Of a DNA stretch of 64,000 nucleotides, positions 22,765 through 35,699 are shown one piece after another. Within the stretch, counting starts at the first letter, position 1; each line of letters begins with the position of its first letter. The position numbers and the translations under genes were made by a program. Source of the stretch: Leucaena leucocephala (lineage: Eukaryota > Streptophyta > Magnoliopsida > Fabales > Fabaceae); contig CM073551.1 of assembly GCA_037074615.1 (NCBI GenBank), forward strand, positions 20,521,750-20,585,749, in the 5' to 3' direction. Below the pieces are notes generated by a model. It was not told the DNA's origin. It did no database searches and saw only the letters and a program-made list of their open reading frames with translations.

Positions 22765-24124
22765 TAAAATATTTATACTTACTTTTATGTTATGTAACAA
22801 TTTTATATTTATATCATTATACATGAATATAATATAGGGAGAATCCAAATTCAAACATACATTTTAACAAATTCTTAATCCAGTAAAGAGATTTCATTAG
22901 AAATTTTTTAATTTTATTAAAAGACTAAAATACCCCGGTAGTTAAAAGGGAGATTGAAAGTATGTGTTGGCTTAATTTCCATTAAAAAACACTTTTAACA
23001 TGATTAAGATTCCTAAAAGAATTTGATCCAATTAGAAAATCTTATAAACAACTTGAATTTACTGATAAACAGAAAACAAATAAGCAAAACTACATTTTAC
23101 CAACTTCATTTAATAATTATCTGCCAGGTGATTAAGTTTTAATCTTATAAGCTTGGGACACACAGAGAGAAGAGGACTCAAATGGCTTTTTCTTGACCAT
23201 TAGTATCCCCAATCTAGGCTCTCACAACCCTATAATCATGATCACTGTTTTGGTATGAAATTCAACTCTAATCATGGCCCTCGATTTCACATTGAACTAT
23301 TTCAGGCATAACAATTCAAGAGCTGGGATTTCTCGACACCCAAGTCTTTGATCATCACAATCTTCTATAAAAAATCACATCTTTATAACTTCGAATAAAG
23401 AGAAAATTCCAATTAAATTTAATTGAAATAATTAAAATAAAAAATTAGGTCTACAACTATTTTCAATTTTCCTTTATAAGGCATTTTAATCTTTTAACGG
23501 TCAAAAATCCCTAATAAAAAATTTGTTATTAGTATAGGTCTGAATTTAGATTTTATTAATTTAGTTAGATTTAATTGAGATTTCTCCATAATATAATTTT
23601 TAATTAATAAACTACTAAATTTTTTGAAATGCTGTCAAGTAAAACAACCCTAGAGATTCGAACCTTCCCTGGGTTTAAAAACAGATCGAACGCCGTGCCA
23701 ATGGTCCCATGCCAAATCTCAACGATTCAACGCCTTCTCAGCCCATGAACATTTAATGTCGACCACAAAGTAGAAGCAATAATAATGCTCGACAACACCA
23801 CCACTCACGCTTCCTACTCAATGCTACCAATTCCTTCAACTTACTTTTTTTAAACCCCTTTATTAAATTCATATTTGATATTTCATACTTGCTAATTATA
23901 CGTATAAAGACAGACAGCTATATCCTCCTCATACCGATTCTCAGATCTGGATAAATATTCTCTAGATTCAAGCCGGAAAATAAAAATTTCCATATCTTCA
24001 ACTGAGATCTTGATCAACATCATAAAACACCTATTTACGTTACAATAATCCGCATAAATATTTTAACTATTACTACTCACACAGATGGAATATTATTCGT
24101 AGCGGTGAATAACAAAGGCCAAAA

Positions 24125-24832
24125 TCAGAAATTAACATAACTAGCTACCACCATTAACAAACCGGCGAAAAATCCTACGCTCAATTTGTTATCTGTTACG
24201 GAAACGATGCCGCTTTTCTCGCTGCCGGAGGTGGTGTTTTCCCCTGAGACTGTTGACGTGGACACCGACAAAGTAGATTTTGCGGCGAGATTCGCCGGGG
24301 CGAAGTCGTGCTTGTCCGGCCTCCCGCCGGTCACCGACGACCCGACCTGCCACACCTGATTCAGCTTGTCCGGCTTCCCCGGCACCTTCACCGCCGCGAG
24401 GATCGTGATGACGCCGTCAGATTCGACGGCGCTCAGGTCCCAAACGTCGAACGAAAGCTTCGATTCTTCAATTGATTTGTAGGAGATGAGATTGTAGGTC
24501 TTGGCGACAACAGTGTCGTTCGATTTGAAGGCGATGATAGCCTGGGCGCCTTGCATACCTTGGCCGGTCGGATTTATACCCCAGGCGACCCAGCCGCTGG
24601 GCTTCGCAGGAGTAGCCACGTAGGCGATGGAGAGCGAGTTATTGGTGGCATTATAAGAGTAATGAAGAGTAGCGCCCAAACTCGGTAGATCCGTACAGTT
24701 GGGGAAGACCTTCTCATCAGGAAGCTTCTGAGACGTACAGGTCAAAGAGTGAACCGATGAGAAAGATAAAGCAAAGAAAATAGCAGAGATTGCGAAGAAG
24801 ATCAGAGAGGAAGAAGAAGAAGAAGAAGCCAT
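24125..24832 (-). CDS. AIR12: AIR12: GPI-anchored DOMON-domain b-type haem protein
   Basis: A single-exon ORF of 235 residues. Residues 1-29 form a signal peptide (a Ser run and a hydrophobic core ending VHSL). Residues 30-180 are the DOMON domain (LHYSYNATNNSLSIAY, GWVAWGINPTGQGMQGAQAI). Residues 185-210 are a Ser/Thr-rich stalk. The C-terminus is hydrophobic (VGFFAGLLMVVASYVNF), as expected for a GPI-attachment signal. Met93 (GQGMQG) and His175 (PDKHDF) sit where the haem axial ligands are placed in characterised AIR12. AIR12 works at the outer face of the plasma membrane as a one-electron carrier linked to ascorbate and auxin-related redox. The lack of a cytochrome b561 domain separates it from CYB-DOM proteins. 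A TATA-like TATATA lies at 24923-24928, about 90 bp upstream. The coding region is GC-richer than its surroundings, as expected for an active gene. Confidence 0.92.
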   Translation of the reverse strand: MASSSSSSSLIFFAISAIFFALSFSSVHSLTCTSQKLPDEKVFPNCTDLPSLGATLHYSYNATNNSLSIAYVATPAKPSGWVAWGINPTGQGMQGAQAIIAFKSNDTVVAKTYNLISYKSIEESKLSFDVWDLSAVESDGVITILAAVKVPGKPDKLNQVWQVGSSVTGGRPDKHDFAPANLAAKSTLSVSTSTVSGENTTSGSEKSGIVSVTDNKLSVGFFAGLLMVVASYVNF

Positions 24833-25804
24833 TGAAGGAGATGAGAAGATAACAACGGCTGAAACTGTGAAGAATCGGCGAGGCTATTATCTCCTCTTGC
24901 ATCGTATAGGGGAGAAGGCAGATATATAGTGGGACAGTGAGAGTGAGGTTGGCACGCGTGAAGGAGGGTATGATCTGGTGCGCCGTTCCCACGATTAAGA
25001 GTTAGGTGCGTGGCGGGCGGTGCAACGGACCGTCGGACACCCAAATATGAAATCCTTGACCGTTGGAGGCTGAAACCGTAAAAACGAAGAAAGTGAAAAC
25101 AGATATGAGATTTCCAATTTTTTATGTATCGTACTATATATAATTCAACAAATCAAGCGCTTTATTTAGGTATAACAGAAGTGACTTGGTTTTGTTTTGT
25201 TTATTTTTATATAATTTATCTGGAATTCTTTTTTTAATTCTGTTTAATTTTGTTCAACTTATCCTTGCGATTAATGATTAATGAAAGTTTTAAAATTTTG
25301 TGGATAAATGTTATTTTAATAATTTAATTGATATATATATACATATAATTGACTGGAAAATGTGGATGATAAGATCAATTATAATCACATGAAATACGTG
25401 GGGTTCAATGGATGAAATTTGTATTAGTAGATAATACTTAAATAAAATGATTTGTTTCCAAAAAATTCGATGTAATATATGATTGATTAATTAGTTATTA
25501 ACATAGGAGAGATCCATGAAAGCAGCAAGCATTAAATTAAAAAAAATCAATCTCTAATATTTTAATTCCAATCCCTTAAGTAATAAGAGAAATAAAGGGG
25601 ATAATGTTGAAAGTTGAGCAAATTAATTAATATAGAAGACCAGAATAGTATCTTTCTAGATTTTCGTTCATATCTATACATTGAACGCTCCTTCTTCTTA
25701 TTTATTTTTTTTTTTTTACCAGAATCTACGTTGAATTATTTAGTCCATGATTCGATTACTCTATCTTTAAATAAATTTGAGGAATTAGTTTCTAAATAAA
25801 AAAA

Positions 25805-26025
25805 ATTACTTTTAAGATATATACCGACTATTTTTTTTATATTTTTTTATTATTTTATCCTATAGTCTTTCTAATAATTTATATATAAAAAAATTATTCT
25901 GATAATAACTATCTAAATATTAATTTTTTTATAATTATTTTTTTCTAAAATCTATTATCCAAAATTACTTTTAAATTAATTTTCTCTATAAGTTCTTTTT
26001 TAAAAACTAAAAGAGCTCATAGCTT
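25805..26025 (+). mobile_element. Harbinger-derived MITE fragment (right part)
   Basis: Matches the right arm of copies A and C: ATTACTTTTAAGATATATAC, then a TCTGATAATAACTATCTAAA-type segment, then TAAAAACTAAAAGAGCTCA. The CT-rich core and left arm are missing. Confidence 0.45.
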
Positions 26026-26343
26026 ATTGAAATATTAAATATTAAATTATATTAAAATTTGTAAAAAAATATTGTAATTGATATTTGTATTAAGGACATA
26101 TTTAGAAAAAACCAACTAAAAGGAAGATAAAGAGCGTCTAGATTGAGGGTATAGGTGCATATAGAAAAAGTAACAAGCAAGAAGAATCTCACTAGAAAGG
26201 TAGGGAAATTGAAAAATAAAAAATAAATATAATTAATTTTAAGTAATGGTGGCAATCTGGGTCAGAGTACTCACGCGGGATCTAAAACTTACAATAATAT
26301 GAATATATTACAACTTGTTTGGAAAGGGAGAATATAGAAATCT

Positions 26344-26374
<31 letters not shown>

Positions 26375-29304
26375 TGTAATGAAGTTAAATTTGGACAAGA
26401 CAAGGGGCATCTTGGGGAGGGAATCTCGAAAGAAGCATTGTATGGACTGTGGAATTTATTAAGGAAAAGAAAAAAGAAATAGGTAAAATTGCATCAAAGA
26501 ACCCTGGCTAAGTAATTTTTTAAAAAGAAAATCTAAAAAAAAATAGAAATTACTTAACAAAAAAGTCTTAATATAAAAAATTCATAATAATTTTTTCAAA
26601 TGTTAATCAATTTTCAAAAATCACGTCAGAGGTTTTACATATTTCTGATTAAATAATGTCAGATTATATAGATAAAACATCATTCCTTTAAAATGAGTAT
26701 TGAACCACTGGAATTAAATTGTTTTGGTAAAATCTGTAAGATTAAATTATATAAAATACCTATGATCTTTGAGCTTTGTATAAATAATCCCTTAATTTTT
26801 GTAATTTAATAATTAACCTTATGTGGGATTAGTATTTTTGTATGCATATAATCCCTAAAATTTTAAATTACATGAATATAGCTCTTTAAATTATAAACAA
26901 TGTATAAATAAGTAATGACCAAAATCAATAATATATTCAAATCTTAAAGGTAAGCATACTTTTAGAAAAAAGCATGAATCCAAAAGTTCGGGATTTAAAT
27001 GTAAATATAGGAAAAGAGGGAAGAGCATGTGGAGGAAGAGGAAAGTAAGAAGGAGAGAGGGGATTGGATTATATTACTTTTGATTTTGTTGGCAAAAAGA
27101 AAAAAAAGAAATATTACTTTTGATTTTATTCCGTTTGGGGTGGGACTCAATCTTATATACCCTCTCTCAAAAACAACCCTTCTTTCTCAACTTTACACTT
27201 TTTGCCCTTTTCTTTTTCTTTATTTTCCTCTTTCTATTTATATATTCACTTCTTTTTTTTTTTTGTCAATATTCCTTTTTCTGTCTTCGTATTCTCTTAT
27301 CTTTGAGTTGTTTTATTTATATTTTTTTTTTGTAAAGTTTGGAAAGAATCGGATGAAATGACATAAAATGAGAAAAAGCTTATTTTATAGCTCGCATGTA
27401 TTTTAATGACTTTTCCTTTCTTTCTTTTTTTTAAGCTTGATAATGACTTTTATACCCTCTGGATTTTGGGAAGAGTCTTTTGAACTTTATAAAGCTTTGA
27501 TCCGTTATATAGCCTTCTTGTGTGAAGAAAATAGCAAAAATGATTAATTCTAATATTAACTAATAACCATGACAAAATTATTATGAAATAAAATTTTTAG
27601 AACATATTATATCAAAAAAGAACTTTTAGATGCTAGGTGCTCTTCGGCTCAAACATTTGAGGCATTTAATCACCTTAACCCAATAATTAATTCTTTAGAT
27701 TAGGTTAGATTCTGTTGGAAGCATACAGATCCTTTTCCTATCTTTCTGTGAGATATATTCAGATAGATTTTTCCATGTTTATGAGATATTCAGACAGATT
27801 TTAAAAAATGGAAATTATATAATTTCAACAGAAATTCGCACGAAATTTGTGTGATCGATACTTACTGTATTTAAAAGATTATTTAATAATACTTATGAAT
27901 ATTTCAGTGTAAGAAAAAGATGAATTAAAAAGGGGAGAACTATAATCTAGAACATAATTCTTTTATATATTATATGATACTCAAAACTATGAGAAAATAT
28001 TCGGGTATTGTTAAACTATTCCAAGGGAGATGTACAAAAGCTTTTAGAATACAAAAAAAAAAAACTCCATAATTAAAAAAAATAAGGAAAGGAATATATA
28101 TATTTTACTTTGTGATATTTTATTGGGATATTAATATTGTAATTTATTTTTTTCTAGTGAATGTTCCTTCTCTATTAGGGAACTTTTCCTGGGGCTCCGG
28201 ATCTGCCCTCCGTGCTTCACGCACATATGCTTAATTAGCGGAATTATGGATTAGCGGAATTATGGAATGGATCGTGCTTATAATTATTATATTCTATATT
28301 CTATTCCTCAAAATTATTATATTGCTATCTATAAATATATAAATAATCGTGAAAATTACGTGAATGAATAAAGTATTAATTATACATTGCTTTCAATAAT
28401 TTCAAGAGGAGCCAAGTATTAATTATTTAAGAAAACAAAGAAATTAAAGCAAGTATTCAATTCATCTTCTATTAAATTAATTTATTTTTTCGTAAATAAA
28501 AAAAACTTTATTTCGCAAGAGCGTTAAGAGAGTATGAAGCGTTGAGGGAAAAATAATAGCATGGCGTGTGGTTGACTTGATGATCTTTTTCTATTATTCT
28601 TAATATCTATACAAATGAAATTACCTATTTATACTATACAGATTAAATGACATGTAATGGATAATTAAATCAAGGTTTAAAGTCAAATTTTGTGTTAAAA
28701 ATTTTTATGTAAAAGCTATAAATGTTTAAAAAAATTGAGTTAAATCGTCCTAAAAATATAAAAAAAATATTAATATTATTCTAAATAGTCAACATTAATT
28801 TTTTAATATTATTTTATTTTTTAATTTAACACTTTTGGGTGATAATTATTGAAAAAACATTCAGAATATTAATAATATATTCTTCTTTTTAAGAGTCACG
28901 AAAACTTGAAAATCATGCACATTGAATCAGCGATGGCTTCGTTCTTTTATTCTTATGAGCCATGCACATGCACACTATCTTTCCCTTGAATTTCAATCCG
29001 CAACTCACATGAGTCTCAATTAAAAAAAAAATCATTCTCTTACTCAAATCTATATTATTTAGTAGTACCGGATGACTTATTATTAAGTTATTATTGAAAA
29101 AACAATTAATTAATTTCGCGTCTGTTTATATTATATTCATCTAGAATTTACCACTCTGCTCGGGAGGGAAAAAAAAAATAAGACAAAAAGTATATGTTCC
29201 CCAAAATAAATATATATATATATATATATATACCCATGACAATTATTTATTTTTCCCCCTTTTATATATATTAATATTACCTCGTAATGGCCATAAAATG
29301 ATTA

Positions 29305-29871
29305 TGGACTATTTGATTTCTTCTAAAACTATAATTTTAAAAAGATTTATAACTTAAATTTTAATTTAAAAAAATTTAAAAACAAACAATTATATTTATC
29401 TATAAGTATTTTTGGGTTAAACCATATTTTAAAATTATGATTTTGAATAAGCTATTGAAACTAACTTTTAGAATAGTAAAAAAATTTATGGACTATTCAA
29501 TTACTATTTTATCTTTATTTTTTCTTATACCCTCTCTCCTCTCTCATCTCCACCATCTCTCCTCTTTCATCTAGCTTCTCTCCTTTTTTCTCTTCTCTCT
29601 CTCTTCTCTACCCTCTCTTCTGTCTCATTTTTTTTTACCTTCTCTCCTCTCTCGTATCTTTTTTCCACTCTCTCTTATTTTTAATAAAATATATCCTTTT
29701 TAGTAATTTACCAATATAAAAAGTCATTTTAAAAAAAAACTATTTAAATATTTATTTATTTAAAATCAATTTTTTATAAACTCTTTTCTAAATATTTTTT
29801 TTCATAAGCTGTTTAAATTTTTTTTATAAGTTATTTTTTAAAAATTTATCTAAACAAATACTATTTATTTC
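29305..29871 (+). mobile_element. Harbinger-derived MITE, copy C
   Basis: A full-length copy in the same orientation as copy A. The left arm starts GGACTATTTGATTTC. The core TTTTTTCTTATACCCTCTCT precedes about 140 bp of CT-rich sequence. The right arm ends ATTTATCTAAACAAATAC. The terminal ACTATTTG and the reverse complement AGTATTTG agree. Confidence 0.6.
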
Positions 29872-30852
29872 TTGACTTGTTTAACTTTCGTTCTCTGTAT
29901 CAAGCTCCATTTTCGGTCCAAGAAATAATGCATTAATGACGTGGTTAAGGCCATGACCTAGACGACTCACGATACTCATTGAAATAATTTTCTTTCTCAT
30001 TTTAAAAATATGGTTATATATGTGTGTATATTATTATTTTTTTCTTCAGTCAAATTTAATTATCGGACAGTTATGATAATTACTATATTTTTTTTCAAAG
30101 ACTGATTTTTCTAAATACCAAGAAAGGAGGAGGAGTCATAGACTACTCATAGTTTAGGGGTAGATGTTGATGAAATGGTTGACTTGACTCCCTAAAAAGA
30201 GGAGGAGCTTTTCTCCAACTCCAAGGGAGTACGTACAATAGTGTGATTAATTAAAATGGTAGAAATACGAGTTGAAAAGAACGCCAAATGTTTTTTAAAT
30301 AATATTCTTTAGTCAAAAAGAAGCCACGTAAGAACCGGTCAAACATTACGCCCTACGACGAATGAAAGAAATGAAACAATGTGGTAAAGTTGGTTGGGAT
30401 AAAAGGATTTAACTGCTTATAAAATATAAGATCTAAAATTTAAATTTATATAATATAAAATTATCTTTCAAAAAGTTAATATTATCTAGGGTTAAATTGT
30501 ATTTAGTAACAACAATATTTTTTGAATATTAATTCTATTAAAAATAGAGTTATCTCATATTTTTATTAATATTCTTTATTCGCATATTATAATTTAAATA
30601 TTTTAAGATATTAATTATACTAAAAAAAACTCAAAGTGCTAATCGCAACTTAACTTTATCTATTTAGATATCATCCAATTCAAATTTATATAAATAGGAG
30701 TTATATATATATATATATAAATTTTGATCAGTTATATATAAATTTTGATCAGGAAAAAAAGACCCCCATATTAGTAAGCGGCATGTCATGATTACATCAT
30801 CTGTATTATCATATAAACATATATTAAAACAAATCGAATTTTTCGAACAGAA

Positions 30853-30922
30853 GCGCATCTGGTGTAGTGGTATCATAGTACCCTCCCACGGTACTGACCG
30901 GGTTCGATTCCCCGGATGCGCA
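30853..30922 (+). tRNA. tRNA-Gly (CCC)
   Basis: A 70-nt cloverleaf without an intron. The acceptor GCGCATC pairs perfectly with GATGCGC, with discriminator A. The D arm is GTGTAGTGGTATCATA. The anticodon arm GTACC-CTCCCAC-GGTAC gives anticodon CCC. The TTCGATT loop is closed by a T stem that appears to have one C-C mismatch (second position). Internal A and B boxes (TGGTGTAGTGG, GGTTCGATTCC) are present. A TTTTTTTTT terminator tract follows at about 30961. CCA is not encoded, as is normal for a nuclear tRNA. Confidence 0.93.
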
Positions 30923-32845
30923 ATTCAGTTGCATTTTTTAAGAAATTGTCATCTTCAACCTTTTTTTTTCTTGGTGTCATCACCATTTTAACCCAGGAAG
31001 AAGGCTTTCAGATGCAATACAGTTCAGAATTTTTCATTGTTTTAAATAAAGATGTCACATAAGGGACTCAGATATATCAGCATGCATGAAAGCAAATGAA
31101 AGAACAACAATAATGACCAACCATAGGATATAATGAGATGCTAACTTTTTGTGTTACTCCACAGATGGGGCGGGAAAAAAGTTCGATCATAATTCTAAAT
31201 CAATCATAGTCACATGCATGCACGGATCATAAAAGGTTATATGAGTTTTCCCATCTGTAACCTACCAACTATGTAGTACATCTTCATTGTCAATCAATCA
31301 TTGGTTGAAACCATCACCTTCTTTATTGTCTGGTTTAGGCTTAGCCCTAATTATTATTATTATTAATTAATTAATTAACGAATATTACAACAGCTATCTA
31401 GAATAATTAAACATCATGATTATGTAGAGAGAAAGTGAGGTCTCCTCATATCATATCACATCATAACTTATTATATGTTTAGCACTATAATTAGCCCTAA
31501 CATGATTGTTATTATATATTAGTGCTAGAAGGTTTCATGGAAGTTTTTACTGAGCTTTTTCCATCTTTCTTGTTTGTTTGCTTGTTCGGTGATTGTGTGC
31601 ATGTGATCAATAATTCACAATTATTATGTTTGTCCCACTTTCTTGGACTTTTATGTGCCTTCATACTGTTCTAGGAAAAAGTAGAAAAAGGTTTGAAAAA
31701 TATCTCATGGTAGGTTGGGTTTATTACACTTTCTTTTACCGTTTATTAGGTTTTGACTTGTTTGAATTATACTCCTGTATTTCAAAGTTTTATAAAAAGA
31801 ATAAGCTAATTCATAAATTTCCATCTTATCCTTATATATATACATATGCATAATTCTATTGAAGTTAATCTTATTTAAAATAAAATCGAGTGTAAAATAT
31901 GAATACCTCTCTCAACGAGAATTTAAATCTTAGAACTAGTTCATTCCGTCAATTTCAACTTTTATTGGCATTTTATCTTATCTTTTTATAATGATTTTTT
32001 TTATCACTTCTCGTTTGTGTTTATTTATATTTATCTTTAGGATGTCAGATAATCTAATATGATTAAATGAAGAGTATGGGGTGGGATTGTGAGCATTGTT
32101 GGTTGATATATTTTTGATAAAATAACTCTCATGTCTTGATTCAAATTAATATGTTTGTATAGTAATAAGGGAAAAATAATACATTTCTTGGAGTTCATAT
32201 TTAATGTATATAGCCTAGTGAATCATATATAATTTTTGAGAATGCATGTGGGATGTCTACTAGGAATTTATTTATAGATTTGGTACCAATTTTGTATCAA
32301 TTGTTTGTATTTTTTTTCTTTTCCATAATCCATATTCTTCAATAAAGATTAATTGGCCAAAAAAAGTAAAACTAGAAAAGTATTTTAATTTATAATATAT
32401 TAAATTAGTTAACTATCACTTTTTAATTCCTGTAAAATAGTTAAAAGTTATTTGTATTGGGACTTCTGTATATTGACATAATGAAGACGTATCATATACG
32501 ACATCAAACTTATGGTCATTGACTTAAGAGGAATCATTCATATTCAAAATGTGAACATAATTGAGTACAAAGTAAACTGAACCATACACATATATTTAAG
32601 ATGCCCTAAGCATTAATCAACCAGGGGAAAAATTAAAAAAAGAAAAAATTTTAACTTATCCACCAAAAATAACGACATTGAATTTGATGAAGTTGATACA
32701 ATAACTAATTAACTAATACCTCCTAGCACAGTACAAGTAAAACAGGAAATTAAGGAAGTTTGATTAGTTAGAGTCTAATATGACTTTCAAGTAGCAAGTA
32801 GTTTGATTAAAAACAAACAAGAAACTCATTGAAAAGCTAAAAGTC
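30923..32845. other. Intergenic, no gene recognised
   Basis: AT-rich. It holds an ATT/ATTA simple repeat at about 31349-31378. The missing last exon of the NPF pseudogene would be expected here on the minus strand, but I see no trace of it. Confidence 0.5.
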
Positions 32846-32847
32846 TT

Positions 32848-34809
32848 ACTTGAATTTATCATGAGATTGTTCTATTGCATCTTCCTCTCCTACTGCCCCA
32901 TGATTCATCTTCCCCTCTGCTGAAACTTTCCAGTTACGTGCTGAAGAAGAAAACAACTTGAAACAGAATACAGCAGAAATTTCAATACGACAGTTTATAT
33001 AGAGCATAGTGCAAAAGTGTGAATTATGTATACCTTAAAGATCCTGGTTATAGGACTTCCGGAAGGAGATTTATAGCGATAAAAGGGAAAGCCAAGGACG
33101 AAAATAGAAAGAGACGAAGCCAAGACAATATCAGAAATCACAAAACTCAAGTCCAGCCAAGATTCTCTTCAACCCAAACCATAAGGCCTCCTGTGCATAG
33201 AGAACAGAAGTACCAGTTGAAGAATGAAGAAATGTGATGTTGCTTGTTGTGAACAAGCTGATCCGCTCCATGTGTAGGCAATGAAGCCTTGATTCCACCG
33301 ACACCAATGGCGATCGCATGGAGTCCACAGTATTGTATAGCAGCTTGACTCTCAGAAGGTGTTCCATTCTCTGCTGGTTTCAAATTTGAGTGTTGAGCTT
33401 GGTATGTCAGCAAGATTAGCCCCTGCAATCATGTATATGGTATCCGATAAATGTACTCATTGTTAGAATATATTAAGTCCCACATGGACTTTGATACATG
33501 AATTAAAGATATATATATACCTTGATGTAAGTCTTATCAAATTAGCTAATTTGATAGAAAGACAAACCTAGTAAATACTTAATTCTGGGTGCATCTTATA
33601 TTTGGGTTGAAGTGTGTTAATCCCCAGTAGTTCTATGACCCAGGAAATGATGAATGTTGTGAACGCTGTGAAGAAGGCGTCCCTGATAAAGCCTCCAAGA
33701 ATGGCGAGGAGAAAGGACGTTCCCATGAAGTTAGCGACCATGCTTGAAGACTTGGCAGCTGAGTAATGCATTGACTTGAGAAAGTAAGAAACAAAGTTGA
33801 TAGCATTTGCTAAGAACACAGTGTTCTCCTGCACCCCCCCCCCCCAACCGCAATATATGTGCAACCACAAGAGAAATTTTATTAAGGGCATTTTGGGGAT
33901 AATCATTGTTTTTAACTGTTTTCCTTAGTCAGAAAATAATTATTTGTTCCATATAAATAGGTCTAAAGAGAGTATACAGTAATATAATATAAAAATAATA
34001 ATTAAATACGTTATTCATAAGTCATGTGACTCATTTTTTAAATATTATATTAAGAATTTAAATTAATTATTTGTTAATATAAATCATTAATGATTGAGGC
34101 TTGTAATTATTGGAATTTATTTCCAATAGTTTTGTTGGGTTGAAACATGACTTAGATAGACTTTGTAAGAAGAAAATACCTGATTAATTAGAAATGAGAC
34201 ATGTAAAAATAACTTCAAAACTTGTAGATCGTTGAGCTAAGTGTCATAATGTGAATCCGTTACTGTAGCTAATAGCAACAACAATAACTGATCTGTCCAT
34301 TCTTTTGAGCTCAATGATTTTTTTTTAATTGCTTCTTCATCTCGATTTTTTTGCAAGGTTTAAAAATTTTATCCCCACCTATACAAGCGGAGATGACACC
34401 TCAATTATATACACATATATATATCATATATGAATAAAAAACATCAGAGAATAGACCAATTTCTTAAATTTTGTGTTCGTAGATGTTTCTCCCAATATAG
34501 ATATCTCCTCTAAAACTAAAATTCGAACTTGAGATTCAAAAAAATTTAGTGAGACATTATACTTTTAAACTAACTCTATATTGATATATCTGGTCTTGTT
34601 ATCTATAAAATAGTATACAAGAAGAGCTTGAGAATGCATACATATATAGAGAGAGTGGGAGATTTGGTTATATAACAAGTGAGGGCGGCAGGTATGAATC
34701 GGCCATGATTTCTGGGATCTGCTTTTCTGCCTTTGAAGTCGGCATATTCTTCAGCTCCATTGCTTTTCTCTGTATCCTGTTTTTCGTTTTCGTTTTCATG
34801 ATCATTCAT
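32848..34809 (-). pseudogene. NPF4-like NRT1/PTR transporter pseudogene, exons 1-3 only
   Basis: Three exon-like blocks of an NRT1/PTR (NPF) transporter. Exon 1 (34809-about 34690) reads EEYADFKGRKADPRNHGRF. Exon 2 starts at 33828 after a TGCAG acceptor: ENTVFLANAINFVSYF, NFMGTSFLLAILGGFI, IELLG. Exon 3 starts at about 33422 after TTGCAG: GLILLTYQAQ, GVGGIKASLPTHGADQ, SSFFNWYF, then FPFYRYKSPSGSPITRIFKV in another frame, ending near 32848 at an AAGTAAGA donor. Damage seen: no GT donor where exon 2 should end, a frame break with an in-frame TGA just after the NLGW motif (about 33145), and loss of the large last exon that holds most transmembrane helices. A 13-C run sits in intron 1 near the acceptor. 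NPF4 members carry nitrate or ABA; no function is expected here. Confidence 0.75.
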
Positions 34810-35699
34810 TTTCCTTCACACACACGCACACAATCATGAAGACTAAGGACGATTCATTCTTCTCAAACTTACCATTGAAGAAGATGCAGATTTTCTTGTA
34901 ACACAAATGAAGCTTTTGGAAAAGCAGATCCACCTTCTCTTCTTTATCATATTTTTAATAAAATAATATATTTTTAATAATTTTTTAATTACAAAAATAC
35001 TTCTGGTAATAACTATCTAACCACTTATTTATTCAAAATTATTTTTTTTTCTATAATCTTTTCTCTAAAAATTGTCTAAAATCTATTTTTTATAAGCTTT
35101 TTTTTAAAACTCTTATTTAAATAAGCTCATAGAAGTGTTATAATCAAATTTAAATTTTAGTAATAAATTTATTTTAGATTTTTTTTTCATTTTTATCATT
35201 CTAATCTTAAACAGGATGCAACCTAAATATGTATTGGGGGTAAATTCAAAAGTACTATAACATAACCTCAATTTGCTATATATGTCATTGCTTTATTGAA
35301 TTTACTCAAGCTTCTATTTGTCTTGTAATTTGTATGCATTATGAATTTATGATTTGACAGATTGTGTAAGGTTTTAATTATTTGAAAGGAAACATGAATT
35401 GTAGCCGAACCAAAAATTGAAGAGGCATGCTCCTTGAGTCATATAAAGAGATGTAAAGTTCCAGAGCAATGAATGATAATAACAATATCCAAAAAAATAA
35501 TATAACATGTACAAATAAAATATAGTAAGATAAAACTATAGAGATATACAATAAATAATTAAATACTAACTAATTAATTAAAAATAACATCCGCACCTAT
35601 ATATATTATATACAAATTCACTTTATGCATTTTGCTGATAAAGTGTATTCTGATTTGAAATATATGGCTCATATTGAGTTTCTTATTTTGTTAATTTTT
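34810..35699. other. Intergenic, MITE fragment
   Basis: AT-rich. Holds the right-arm MITE fragment at 34.93-35.13 kb. Nothing else is recognised. Confidence 0.5.
34935..35130 (+). mobile_element. Harbinger-derived MITE fragment (right part)
   Basis: Starts TCTCTTCTTTATCATATTTT and continues through GGTAATAACTATCTAACCAC to a TAAATAAGCTCATAG-type end. It is colinear with the right arms of copies A and C. Confidence 0.5.

Larger units (their letters stand above)
20999..24124. other. Intergenic with repeats
   Basis: Contains the NLR upstream region, an AT-rich family-2 repeat (21.33-21.56 kb), a (TA)n microsatellite (21.85 kb) and a foldback MITE (22.50-22.76 kb). No gene is recognised. Confidence 0.5.
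25050..30852. other. Long AT-rich intergenic region
   Basis: No gene is supported. Contents: a right-arm MITE fragment (25.8-26.0 kb), an (AT)n tract (26.34-26.37 kb), a CT-rich stretch (27.1-27.34 kb) that opens a spurious frame, a 16-bp tandem duplication ATTAGCGGAATTATGG (28234-28265), a (TA)n tract at 29.21 kb and the full MITE copy at 29.3 kb. Confidence 0.5.

Noticed and set aside
27029..27361. 110-codon plus-strand ORF
   Set aside because: Mostly Phe/Leu/Ser from a CT-rich tract; low complexity, no domain, and no promoter or leader signal.
33430..33545. TGTTAGAATATATTAAGTCC looked like the start of a copia LTR
   Set aside because: No matching CA end, primer-binding site or second LTR nearby; left as intronic or intergenic sequence in the NPF pseudogene.
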